Assembly: GCF_003711515.1 (NCBI RefSeq)
Contig: NW_021167079.1
Location: 2,830,946 to 2,894,945, forward strand
Direction of reading: 5' to 3'
DNA: 64,000 bases
DNA from: Sodiomyces alkalinus F11
Taxonomy: Eukaryota > Ascomycota > Sordariomycetes > Glomerellales > Plectosphaerellaceae
Below, in pieces: positions 37,933-49,774 of this stretch. The notes beneath the pieces are model-generated. The model saw only the letters and a list, made by a program, of their open reading frames with translations, was not told the origin of the DNA and made no database searches. Made by a program: the position numbers and the translations under genes. How positions within the stretch are numbered: position 1 is the first letter of the stretch; every line of letters starts with the position of its first letter.

Positions 37933-40900
37933 GCCACTCCGACTCACACGATTGGCATGGAAGGAACGCTTCGGTCGAGATCCAGTCATGGCAGGATACC
38001 ATGGTGTCTTCGCTGTCCCTCTCCCTTCTCCGTTTTGTTCTGCGCTCTCTCTGGAGTCCATGTCTCTTCTTTAGCTCTCGAGATGAAAGAAGAAAAAAAA
38101 TATATAAATAAGTTACGGCTTTTTTCTAGATTGTCGCTCTGCTTCTGACGCGATGTGTCTGATGAATTAAGCCTCCACAGCTACCATCGTACCTAGTGCA
38201 AGAACTACAGAGGATACGGTTCACATTCAAGAATCCAGAACAGGTGGATGTGGGCTGTGGTTTCAGTTGCATTCTCAGTCCCTCCTCCACATCTCACAGC
38301 GGCTGTTCAGAATTGGTACGGAGAAATTATCCGTAGGAGCACACGGAGTTAAGCCCGGAGTTTGGCCCCTTGCACAAAATCGTTACACGTGTATTACCTA
38401 TGAATAATGTGGAGTCATCGGGCCAGAGCGAGACAGGGGACAAGGGACAAGGGATGACGGAGGCTGCGGATCAGTCTCGGGAGACGGCTCAAGCGGCCGT
38501 CGACTACCTTACTCGACTCGCCTATCTCGGCCGGACTGGCGGACGAAATGAGACAGGTCACAGCTGGACTCGCTCGGGCTGCATGTCAACGTATCCCCCC
38601 GTAATTACGGGCTGGATTCTCGCCCCTCTTCTCCACAATTGTTTGTCGATTATGAGTGTTCGGGAACATTCACCGACACTTGAAAAAATAGGAAAAGAAA
38701 AATCGAAACGACACGACGAAAAAAAGAAAAGAAAAGAAAAGAAAAGAAAAGAAAAGAGAATAGGAACGGCCGAGTGGTATACTTCTGCACGGGTCACCAA
38801 ATACGGCTTAAACGATGGAGCAAACGTACAACATTGAGATGCTCTGAGAGAACGGCTACCATCATGGCATGAGATACGTGACGAAGGGAGCGTAGCGTCG
38901 TCTTACGTCCTAGGAGAGGTAGGACCAAAAGGAGCAGACTTACTGACGTAGACTCACTGGGACCTCCTCGACATGGCATTTCGCCGAAACGCGAAGATTC
39001 TGGTATTCTCGCGTTTCAAATCGGTAAGCTGGTTTGATCAAGGACGGCATGCCTGCCGGGATATGACAGAGTCGGTGTACATAGTGATGGGGGATGACGG
39101 TCACTCCAACTGCTGACCGGCTCCGTGTTGAATCGTTTTGGGGGGTTAGAAAAAGAACGTGGGCGACCGTTGGAGGTGTAATTATCGTAAGGGTCCAATT
39201 CTAGACAGGGCTTTTGATAATTATGCGGAAGACGGGCAGAAAAGAGGCAGACGGCGAATAAAAGCTTGGTAATAAGGTACCAGTCGGAGCATACCTAGCA
39301 AGTCCATTACAAATTTTAGCCATTCTCCATGTGATGGCGGCGGTAATAGTACCAAAATGAACCCCTAAAAGTGGGCTGCAGATATATGCACCCCCTTGTC
39401 TCTTTGTAGTCTCCCCGCAAAATCTTAATGTCTACTTACAGCAAATCATAAAATTTTCCTTAACGTGGGTACTTCAACTACCTCGGGTATCTATTGGTTG
39501 GATTCAAACTAGATATGGGGGGATGGGGGGCCAAGCCATTAATCCAGGAAACGAATTTGGTGGGTCATCTTTCAAGATAATCTCTGCATGTCGGAATTCT
39601 AATTAATTACCCCAGCGCCTTGATGCCGGTGGCCATATCTGTAGTGTGTCGTACATAGACCTTCAATGCTTTAAAAACGCTCCAGGGAAGACTATCTATA
39701 TATGATAGGCCCTGAGGTTGTGGCGGGCGGTGGTTAGCGATTCGGAGTAGGTAGACGAAGAGAGGAAGACGAAGTGGACACCCCAAGTCGGGCTCGTTTT
39801 TATTAGTGACAAAACCGTCGACAGAAAAGCCGAGCAATAATCATTAGCTTGACGGGAGTAGGTAAACTACTTCGTAAGCAAGCACAGGAAAAGGAATGAA
39901 GCTTGTCCTCTTAGAATGCCGCATCGCATGTATGCTTATCTCCTAGGTTTGTCAGCTTGCGTTGCCCGTCTTCCCCCTGAGCACTAATCGGAGGGTAGTG
40001 GGGGTTCAGTGGGACTCGTGGGAAAGTCTCTGGTCTCACTTGACACAACCGCAATATCCATGTTTCTTTAACACAACCCTCCTGGACACGTACGAAGCAC
40101 CTTGAGGGCAATGTTGTCATTCGGTGAGATACCGGAGACAATAGGGTGCTGGTATTCTTACCATGTTTGTTTGAAAGAGTGCTTCGTAAATCCGGAGTGA
40201 GGTTCCACTGCATGTCCAAACTGAGTACCGGTATGACTCCTTGCCGGGGCGACTGATCCGGCAGCGGTTGGTTCGTTGGTTCGGATTTTGGAATTTTAGT
40301 GTTGTACCTAGGTATCCGTACACAGTACTCCGTACCCCGGACTTTATCATGGCCGAGGACGACGTTGAATCAGACCCGCCGCCACCTCTGGTCAAGGGTT
40401 TTTTCCTTTTTCGTTTTTTTTGCACCTCGTCAACACTAAACTCACAAAGGTTGGGTTCAAGCATATGGGCCGCATGAAACGAGATGATAACACTACCGAC
40501 TCGGTTGTTAGTGGTATTTCTAACGGACATCTAATTAGAACCCGGATTAAAAAATAATAGTAGCATGTCCTCACTCGTACAGTAAGTACCTTATACTTTG
40601 ATAAGGGTTCCCAATCCAAGTGCCTTGTCCCGAGAAGGTAACATAAGGTACCTTATTATTGGCGAATTAGGCTTGATTGAGACGCATGTGCGCTCTCCAT
40701 ACAGTCAATGTTTACGTGAACATCATACTGTGTACCCACTACCTATCCACTTCCGCTTATTGTCCGTAACCAACCGTGGAAGTTCCTCGGCCAAATCGCT
40801 ACCTGTGCCACGCCCTACTTAAATCCGTATGTACATCTTTCTTCTTTCCCTCGTTTCCTTTTATATCAAGGCACTTAGGTTTTTCGACTCATCATGAATC

Positions 40901-41553
40901 TTAGGTAGTTGCAAGGGTTTACCTGATTTGTAATATACCTAATCCACATTTTCGGGCACTTAACTCGTACTTGAACCCCCCCTTTAGTGAGGTACCTTAC
41001 ATAATCCATCTAGTCGCTGGCTTCGAACATTTGAAACATTTGAACCCTCCTGGTCCTGCCTGTTCTCTCGTTTCCTCTGCTTTTTTGATGTCCTCGTCAC
41101 GACTCTGCTCATACTTCTTTTCGTTCTTCCTCCCCCTTTACTCTCATTCCTTCCATTTTCTTCCTCCCCTCCTTTTTTTGTCGTTAAAGACTTAAACGCT
41201 GCTCAAATTCTCTTCACTTTCCCGTACTTTGTTTCCCGTCACCGTGCGTACCGCCTCGGGAAATCGCAGAGTGATCTAGTCTCGGATCACCAGCCTCGTG
41301 GTCGTCGTCTGGCGTTGACTCGCCACGGCCACGACTGAGATCGCCTTCTGATATCACAACAACCGTCCCGTCTGCACAAAAGAAAAGCCATCGTGCTGAG
41401 GGGCGCACTCTCAGCGTTGCTGCATTTCGAAGGTGGGAGGACGTGTCCTAGACATCAGCCAGCTCAGGCCAGGAGAATCCTCTCGAATTTTCTCCTATTT
41501 CACTCTCTTTCCGGCCTCCCTTCCCACTACTGCAAAGCCTTCCGCCAAAAAAC
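37933..41553. other. 3.6-kb gene-poor region upstream of the ABC transporter
   Basis: No gene is supported. It includes a GAAAA microsatellite (about 38724-38757), an AT-rich middle part (39200-40000), several GTACC/GGTACC-type short motifs (40300-40650), and a pyrimidine-rich tract (41080-41185) that probably lies in the ABC transporter leader. Confidence 0.45.
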
Positions 41554-44500
41554 ATGACGGATAAAGTCCCTAGAATGAGTGACGACCGCCAGACTTCTGA
41601 GGACAGTCACAGGGCATCCTCCACCGATACCGAGAATGCGCGAGAGGAGGCCCGTCGAAGAAACCCTCGCGGATTCACAAACGTCGACCAGGGCGTCTCG
41701 GTCGAGCAAGCCGAGGCCGATTTCGCCGAACTGCGACGTGAGCTGTCGGGCATTTCTCGTGCCAGCCGAGTTGCCAGCCGTCGTAAGTCGGGTGTCCATG
41801 TCGACCCCGAGAAGGCCGTGGACCTCGCCGCCTCCTCTTCTGACGGCAGCTTCGAGCAGTTCGACCTGGAAAGTGCCCTGCGCGGTGGCTTGGACGCTGA
41901 GCGCGAAGCTGGCATTCGTCCCAAGCACATCGGTGTGTACTGGGATGGTCTCACCGTCAAGGGTATGGGCGGCACCGCCAACTATGTCCGCACCTTTCCC
42001 GATGCCTTTGTGAGCTTCTTCGACGTCGTTAGCCCCATTATCAACCTTCTGGGCCTGAAGAAGAAGGGCGTGGAGCGCACCCTGTTGGACGACTTCCGGG
42101 GCGTCTCCTTACCCGGAGAGATGGTCCTCGTTCTTGGCAGGCCCGGCTCCGGTTGCACCACATTCCTCAAGACCATCGCCAACCAACGGGCTGGATACAC
42201 ATCCGTCGAGGGTGATGTCCGATACGGGCCCTTCACCGCCAAGGAGTTCAACCGCTACCGCGGCGAGGCCGTGTACAACCAGGAGGACGACGTCCATCTC
42301 TCGACGCTGACTGTTGAACAGACCCTGAATTTTGCCCTCGAGACCAAGACCCCCAAGAAGCGCCCAGCCGGCATGTCCAAGCAGGACTTCAAGGCCACCG
42401 TCATCTCTACCTTGCTCAAGATGTTCAACATTGAGCATACGAGACACACCGTGGTCGGCGACGCCTTTGTGCGTGGCATCTCCGGAGGCGAAAAGAAACG
42501 CGTCTCGATTGCCGAGATGATGGTCACCAACGCCTGTATCCTCTCTTGGGATAACAGCACCCGGGGCTTGGACGCCAGTACTGCCCTCGACTTCACTAAA
42601 TCTCTCCGCGTGCTGACCAACCTTTACAAGACGACAACGTTTGTGTCGCTATACCAAGCCTCGGAAAACATCTATAACCTGTTCGACAAGGTCATGGTCA
42701 TTGACAGCGGAAAGCAAGTCTTCTTCGGCCCCGTAGCCGAAGCGAGGGCCTACTTCGAGGGCCTCGGCTTTGCTCCCAGGCCGCGCCAGACCACGCCTGA
42801 CTACCTGACCGGCTGCACCGACGAGTTCGAGCGGGAGTACGCACCCGGCCGTTCTCCCGAGAATGCACCGCGCGACGCCGAGACCCTGGCCCAGGCGTTC
42901 AAGTCCTCGGCATTCCAGAAGCGCCTCGGCGCCGAGATGGAAAACTATAAGGCCAACCTGGAAAAGGAGGCCGACCGTCACGAGGACTTCCGCGTCGCCG
43001 TGTGTGAGGCGAAGCGCGGGTCATCCCACCGGTCCGTCTACTCGGCCGGCTTCCACCTTCAGGTCTGGGCTCTCATGAAACGCCAGTTCCTCCTCAAGCT
43101 GCAGGACCGCTTCCTTCTTTCCCTTTCCTGGCTCCGTTCCATCGTGATCGCCATCGTCCTTGGTACCCTGTTCTACGACCTCGGCAGCACCTCGGCCAGC
43201 GCCTTCAGCAAGGGCGGCCTCATGTTCATCGCCCTCTTGTTCAACGCCTTCCAGGCCTTCTCCGAGCTCGCAGGCACCATGCTGGGCCGCGGCGTCGTCA
43301 ACAAGCACAAAGCGTACGCCTTCCATCGGCCCTCGGCTCTCTGGATAGCCCAGATCCTCGTGGACCAGGTGTTCTCCGCCAGCCAGATCATGGTTTTCTC
43401 CATTATCGTCTACTTCATGACGGGCCTCGTCCGGGACGCGGGCGCCTTCTTCACATTCTACCTCATGGTCCTGTGCGGTAACATCGCCATGACTCTCTTC
43501 TTCCGCACACTGGGCTGCGTCAGCCCGGATTTCGACTACGCCATCAAGTTTGCTTGCGTGCTCATCACCTTCTTCGTCGTCACGTCGGGCTATCTGATAC
43601 AGTACCAGTCCATTCCACCGTGGTTCCGCTGGATGTTCTGGGTGAATTCTTTAGGCTTAGCCTTTGCCGGCATGATGGAGAACGAGTTTGGCCGCATCGA
43701 TTTGACCTGTTCCGACGAGTCGCTCATCCCTTCAGGCCCGGGCTACGGCGATATCAACCATCAGGTCTGCACGCTGCCCGGTTCCCGGCCTGGCACGACC
43801 TTTGTCGAGGGCTCTGACTACATCTCGCAGGGATTTTCGTACTACCCCGGAGGACTCTGGCGCAACTTCGGCATCATTATGGCCCTCATCATTTTCTTCC
43901 TCATCCTCAATGTCGTCTTCGGCGAGCTCGTCAAGTTCGGCGCCGGCGGCAACACGGCCAGGGTGTACCAGAAACCGAATGCTGAGCGCAAGAAGCTCAA
44001 CCAGGCGCTGCTGCAGAAACGCGACGGGAAGCGGAAGGGCAAGAAGGAGGCCGAGAGCTCGGAGGGTCTCGAGATTCAGTCGGAGAGCGTGCTTACCTGG
44101 GAGAATCTCGACTACGACGTGCCGGTTCCGGGGGGCACCCGTCGCCTGCTCAACAACGTCTTTGGGTACGTCAAGCCGGGGCAACTCACCGCCCTTATGG
44201 GCGCTTCGGGTGCCGGAAAGACCACCCTCCTCGACGTCCTCGCGGCGCGGAAGAACATTGGTGTCATTACGGGGGATGTGCTCGTCGATGGTGTCAAGCC
44301 GGGGAAGCAGTTCCAGCGCAGTACTTCGTATGCCGAGCAAATTGACATGCACGACCCGACACAGACGGTTCGGGAGGCGCTTCGGTTCTCGGCTGACCTC
44401 CGACAACCTTTTGAGACACCGCAGGAAGAACGATACTCGTATGTGGAAGAGATCATCGCGCTGCTGGAGATGGAGGAAATCGCGGATTGCATAATCGGCA

Positions 44501-46057
44501 CGCCCGAGTCGGGCCTGACGGTCGAGCAGCGCAAGCGTGTCACAATCGGCGTCGAACTGGCCGCGAAGCCCGAGCTTTTGCTTTTCCTGGACGAACCGAC
44601 ATCGGGCCTTGATAGCCAGAGCGCGTATAACATTGTCCGCTTTCTGCGGAAGTTGGCGGCGGCCGGCCAGGCTATCCTGTGCACCATCCACCAGCCCAAC
44701 GCTGCCCTCTTTGATCACTTTGACCGGTTGCTGCTGTTGCAGAGGGGTGGCCGCACCGTCTACTTCGGCGACATCGGCCCGGACGCGAGTATTCTGCGTG
44801 ACTATCTGAGCCGCCACGGTGCCGACGCCAAACCGACAGATAACGTGGCAGAGTTCATGCTCGAGGCCATCGGCGCGGGCTCGACGCCTCGCATCGGCTC
44901 GCGTGACTGGGCGGACATCTGGGACGAGAGCCCAGAGCTGGCCAACGTCAAGGAGACCATCCGGCAGATGAAGGAGCAACGGTCGGCCGCTGTCAAATCC
45001 ATCGACCCGAGCCTCGAGAAGGAATACGCCAGCCCCGTGCTTCACCAGCTGAAGGTGGTCGTCGCCCGGATGAACCGCAGCTTCTGGCGCAGCCCCAACT
45101 ACCTCTTCACCAGGCTCTTCAACCACGTCGCGGTGGCGCTGATCACGGGGCTGACGTACCTCAACCTCGACAACAGCCTGATCAGCCTGCAGTACAAGGT
45201 GTTCATCATGTTCCAGGTGACGGTGCTGCCGGCGCTCATCATCAGCCAGGTGGAGGTCATGTTCCACGTCAAGCGGGCCATCTTCTTCCGCGAGGCGTCG
45301 TCCAAGATGTACAACCCGTTCACGTTTGCCACTTCCATGGTGGTGGCCGAGATGCCGTACTCGATCCTCTGCGCCGTAGTGTTCTTCGTGCTCATCTACT
45401 TCCCGCCGGGTCTGCAGGCGGAGGCGTCGCGGGCGGGCTACCAGTTCCTCATGGTCCTCATCACCGAACTCTTCTCCGTGACGATGGGCCAGGCTCTCGC
45501 GGCGCTGACGCGGTCGTCCTTCATCTCGTGCCAGTTCGACCCGTTCATCATGATCACGTTCGCGCTGTTCTGCGGCGTGGTCATCACGCCGCCGCAGATG
45601 CCGGGTTTTTGGCGCGCCTGGCTGTACCACCTCGATCCCTTCACGCGGCTCATCGGCGGCATGGTCACGACGGCGCTGCAGGGGGTCGAAGTGCAGTGTA
45701 CGCCGGGCGAGCTCAGCGCGTTCACGGCGCCCGAGGGGCAGACGTGCGGCGAGTACATGCGGGACTTTTTCGACGCGGGCGGTCCCGGGTATCTGGTCAG
45801 CAATGATACGCAGTCGTGCGAGTACTGCGCGTTCCAGGTGGGCGATGAGTTTTACGAGCCCATGCTGTTCGAGTTCGGGCTGCGGTGGCGGGAGCTGGGC
45901 ATTTTCCTGGCTTTCGTGGGCAGCAATTTGATCATTCTCTTCGCAGCGGTATGTCTTGGTCCTTCGATTCCCCTTCCCCACCCCCACTGCTTGTTGTGAA
46001 CGGTTATACTGACTGACGTCTCCGCAGTCTCGATTCCTCAACTTCAACCGGAGATGA
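41554..46057 (+). CDS. PDR-type ABC transporter (ABC-G, full size)
   Basis: This ATP-driven efflux pump sits in the plasma membrane; the family exports azoles, toxins and other hydrophobic compounds (CDR1/PDR5 group). Exon 1 (41554-45948) and a 30-nt last exon (46028-46057, ending SRFLNFNRR) give 1474 residues, normal for the class. The order is reverse: NBD1, TMD1, NBD2, TMD2. NBD1 has the degenerate Walker A GRPGSGCTT (about 195-203), signature GISGGEKKR (about 307-315) and a Walker B region WDNSTRGLDAST. NBD2 has Walker A GASGAGKTT (about 883-891), a degenerate signature LTVEQRKR and Walker B LLFLDEPTSGLDS. Membrane regions lie at about 525-790 and 1180-1465. The mixed canonical and degenerate sites are normal for fungal PDR pumps. 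The substrate is unknown. Confidence 0.95.
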
Positions 46058-46802
46058 GCAACTGGTTTCGGCCTGTTGACAATTTTTTCTTATACATTCC
46101 TTATAATACCATACATTGGGTTCGTCATGGCCCAGATAGAGTACAGTGATAGAGGTGGGAAAAGCGGAGCATATAGGCGCATCGGGCATCGGGCATCTTA
46201 TCACTGGCTTTCTTTGATATTGTTCCTGTTTTCTTCGGATTTTTTTTTCCTCTTTTCCATTTGCACCTTTTTCTCTCTTTTTCTCTCTCTTTGTTTTACA
46301 GCAGATATAGCGTGGCGCTTAGCTGGCTGTCCTTGAACAGGCTTGTTAGACTAAACCAAAAGAACAGTTGACGAAATCCTGCCTGGAGCAAGTATATGCA
46401 TACAAGGGATGTGAAGGGAATCGGGGACAGAAGGGAAATAATTGTGCAGTCCCCAAAGACAACTAAAAAACAGAACAGACAGGCCAGCGTCCACCGACAC
46501 ATCAGCACCGGTGACATAGCTCCCCGAAGGACAGACGAGCATGACCCCGCGTGACGCGCCAATCGGCCCGTTTGACGGCAGCTTACATGACGCTGTAACG
46601 GACGAGATGGTGGGCGATCGGCTTCCGTCGGTATTTCGTCAGGTCCGTCCCGACTCCCGACTCCCGAGTGCCGGCCCCCGAGTCCCTTCGGGCTCCCGCT
46701 CATAGATAGCAGCTCCGTCCGCATAGGCGACCCGCACAACTCTGTTCATTGGTTCTGCTGATTTGCGGGATTCAACTATCCAACAGGTTGTCATAGGATA
46801 CA
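46058..46802. other. Intergenic region between convergent genes
   Basis: No gene is supported. A T/C-rich stretch lies at 46220-46300, suited to 3' end formation of the ABC transporter. Confidence 0.5.
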
Positions 46803-47900
46803 TCAGCAAGGTACGTCCACCAACCGGTGTAGAAGTGACACTGACGACCCGCAAACGCTGCTCTCATCGGGCTCAAGCACCAGAGCCGTCAGCTTCCCAC
46901 CGTCGACACACCTGCTGTCAAGACCAAACGAGTAGTCCCAGATGTTGATGCCCCGCCTAGAATCATGGCCATAGAAGAGGGTAAGCGTTTCGCCCTCGGG
47001 CTTTGCCTTTTGAACCTCGTTCCAGACCTCGACCCACCACTGGCCGTCATTCGTATCCGTGGGGACGAAACTGCCGCCCGTGCGACCAGCATGTATCTCG
47101 AGTGCCTTCTCTCTCTCAGCAGCGATTCGCTCATCGGAAGGCTCTGTACCGGGCCTCATATCCCGCAGCTTCGTGCGAAGGGCCTGCTCGAACGCAGCTC
47201 CTTCTTTGTCGCTCACGAAGCCGCCGTTCTCATCCATGCGAAGAACCGAACGGACGGTGTACATGGCCCACGGATCCTGTTCCTCGACCGCCACGCCGGG
47301 CGCCATCCCCGCGTGGACCACAGCCGCCTCGCCCAGCCCGGGCAGGTCGCCGAGGCGGAGCGTCAGGGGCAGCGCAGCAGACCAGGCGCGCTGCTCGGGG
47401 GTCAAAGTCCACGCCGTCCGGAGGGCCTCCAGCTCGTTCGCGTTCAGGCGGCTCTCGTAGTCGGAGACGGCGGCGTCGCCGTCCTCGCCGTTGGCCTCGG
47501 CGAGGGTCCGAGCCACCTCGGCGCCGGCCCACGCTCGCAGCACCCTGTCCTCGTGGTTGCCGCGGACGGCCGTGGCGTTGATTTGCATGGCGAGCTCGAG
47601 GACGCCGGTGCTGTCGGGGCCTTTGTTGATCAGGTCGCCGGCTAGGATGACGCGGTCGCCGCGCGTGGGGGAGTATTCGGCCTTCTCTAGTAGTTCTTCC
47701 AGCTCGTGGCGCATGCCATGGACGTCGCCGATGACGAGGAGGCGGGGCGCATTGTGAATGGAAGGGGGGGCGTAGGGCGGGGAGTAGAAAAGTTGATGCC
47801 TCGGGCTTTGAATGCGATGGATCTCGCTGCTCAGACAGGCGGCGGAGCAGATGGAGAGATTCGCCATCAGCGTTATGAGTTTGGTAACTTTGGTGACCAT
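46803..47900 (-). CDS. PPP-type metallophosphatase, Ppn2-like
   Basis: This single-exon gene encodes 365 residues of the calcineurin-like phosphatase fold. The metal-binding motifs are complete: GDVHG (58-62), GDLINKGPDS (88-97), GNHEDR (114-119), VHAGM (195-199) and FYGHDSRRG (309-317), followed by LDSRCVDGGKLTALV. This set matches fungal homologues of the yeast vacuolar endopolyphosphatase Ppn2 and bacterial diadenosine tetraphosphatase-like enzymes; I cannot tell which substrate is used. Residues 7-25 are hydrophobic and could be a signal peptide or anchor (SICSAACLSS), as expected for a vacuolar or secreted protein. The Cys-containing C-terminus after VLEPDE is unusual but unbroken. It is convergent with the ABC transporter. 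Confidence 0.85.
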   Translation of the reverse strand: MVTKVTKLITLMANLSICSAACLSSEIHRIQSPRHQLFYSPPYAPPSIHNAPRLLVIGDVHGMRHELEELLEKAEYSPTRGDRVILAGDLINKGPDSTGVLELAMQINATAVRGNHEDRVLRAWAGAEVARTLAEANGEDGDAAVSDYESRLNANELEALRTAWTLTPEQRAWSAALPLTLRLGDLPGLGEAAVVHAGMAPGVAVEEQDPWAMYTVRSVLRMDENGGFVSDKEGAAFEQALRTKLRDMRPGTEPSDERIAAEREKALEIHAGRTGGSFVPTDTNDGQWWVEVWNEVQKAKPEGETLTLFYGHDSRRGINIWDYSFGLDSRCVDGGKLTALVLEPDESSVCGSSVSLLHRLVDVPC

Positions 47901-49774
47901 CTTTGATGTTAAGCCGTTAGCTGACGCTGGTCTTTGACTCTTGGACTGTTTACGAACTCTGAGCTGAAATTCAGGAGAAGGAGACTGGGAGGGTTTCGTC
48001 GTACGTACAAACGGGGGGTAAGCGTTGGCTCAAGTATTATAGATGATTGGACATTGGGTCGCCGTTGAAGCAATGAAGCTGATGCATCCATGTAAAAGTA
48101 CTCGACCGTCTTGACGCCCTCGTCTTCTTCTGATGATGGGTCGCCTCTAGCTAACGTCGTTAGTCCTATATTTTCAACGACATAATTGGTCAACAAAAAA
48201 GTCGAAATTTTCTCTGGGTCGGCTGGGCATTGCCGCTGTCCATTGATAATCGTGTCTGCCCCCACGTGAGATGTTCCTGAACTGGGATCCTGTCATCTTG
48301 CCACGGGCTGCCTCGAAATTTGATCAGCTCTCGGGGTAATATCTCGTCGCAATCCACAGTAATTACACCATAGCTCCGTCCATGAACCGCTATTTTAGAA
48401 CGGTCGGTCGGTACATGTGGGTAACCCGGGGCGTTGGGTCTCGGGCTCTCGGCTGGATCCGTGGCCCCGGGTCCCGTCCACGTGTTCCGGCCCCGGACTC
48501 GTCCATTGATGACCTAATCAAAGATTTGGAGATGGGGACAAAGTGAGGCAAAGAAATAATAGGCGCCGGCGTAGTCGCCTTGTTTTTTTGAGGTAAGAAA
48601 TTAGTATGTGTCTTCAAAGAAGCAAAGACTAGGTGAACACGGAGGAGAATTGGCTCTTGTTTCAAGCGAATAGTGAGGCAGTTCCTGGATAAACGAGGGG
48701 GCTGGTCAAAGGCGGCTGGTAGAAAGGGGCAATGCCAAAGGGGCAAAGGGCGCCAACTTGCCAAGAAGGTGGCCAAACCGACCAAAGGGGTCAGTCAGGG
48801 CACCACGGCCCAAAATCTCCCAGGAAATCCCAACCCGTCGAACAGTCCGCTTTATAACTACTCGAGTGAGTCGAGTCCTGAACATACCAAGAGTATACGA
48901 ACAAATATACAAGTAATTCTACAGCATTACGTGCCCTTTGTTGCACCCATCGCATAAAACCGAGATTATTCCCTTGGTTTGCAGTCTTGCACGACCTGGA
49001 AATTCATACACATTTGCCAAGAAACCAACTTCACGCACATCATTCAGCGAGTCCCGCCTCTCGTCCCGCACGATGGACGACTCGTTCCAGAGCATCTACG
49101 CCCAGGATGGGGCAAATACCACCCATGACCAGACACAGTCCTCTCAATCCAGCGCAATGACAGTATCGTCATCCTCAAGCCGAAGACAAACATACAAAGA
49201 CACTGCACCGCCTCCGCTGGTGAGACAGGACGCCAGGATGGGGAAGGACCTCGAAGAGACAATGAGGATACAGAGATGATGCACAACCCCGAAGAAAGAA
49301 ATAGGAAAAGTAAGAAAGAAAAAAGGAAGAAAAAAGAAGAAGAAAAAAAGGAAGAAACGAATCAAGTGGTCAAGTTGGCACTTGGAAGGTTCACAACGAA
49401 TTATGAGGAGACACATCACGAAAGGCTTTTGTTTGAACAATGTGTAGTTCTCATGACATAGGAATATGTACTTGCAATTTATATGCTTTGGCGGGCTTGA
49501 ATGTGAGAATACACACACAAAAGTATGTCCCAGAAAGAAACGGGAAGCCGAAAAGACAATTCCAACTCTTTACAGAACTGAAGCCCTCTTCAACCCCCTT
49601 TTCTCCTCTCCCAACCACCACCCAAGGGCGGAGGCTAAGAACACGTAGAAAAAGACACCCTTTGCCCATCCATCCACCCCATCTACCGCCAAACCCATCC
49701 CACCCCCACCGCGGAACCTATCTTGACAACGTGGGAGGCGACGACGAGGCCGGGTCAAGCGCGCGAGGATGCGC
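47901..49774. other. Intergenic region with one possible tiny ORF
   Basis: No conserved gene is recognised. An ATG at 49073 opens 68 codons, Ser/Gln-rich, ending near 49279; support is only the open frame. A purine-rich AAGAAG stretch lies at 49290-49360. The left part should hold the promoter of the metallophosphatase. Confidence 0.4.

Noticed and set aside
38370..38837. 155-codon open frame
   Set aside because: Its C-terminal part is translated from a GAAAA microsatellite, and the rest has no recognisable sequence.
43732..46047. 771-codon minus-strand open frame across the ABC transporter
   Set aside because: It is antisense to strongly conserved transporter sequence, rich in Arg/His/Glu/Asp as expected from the complement of GC-biased codons, and has no domain.
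41554..46057. Degenerate Walker A (Cys for Lys) in NBD1 as a defect
   Set aside because: This substitution and the altered NBD2 signature are normal for fungal PDR-type transporters.
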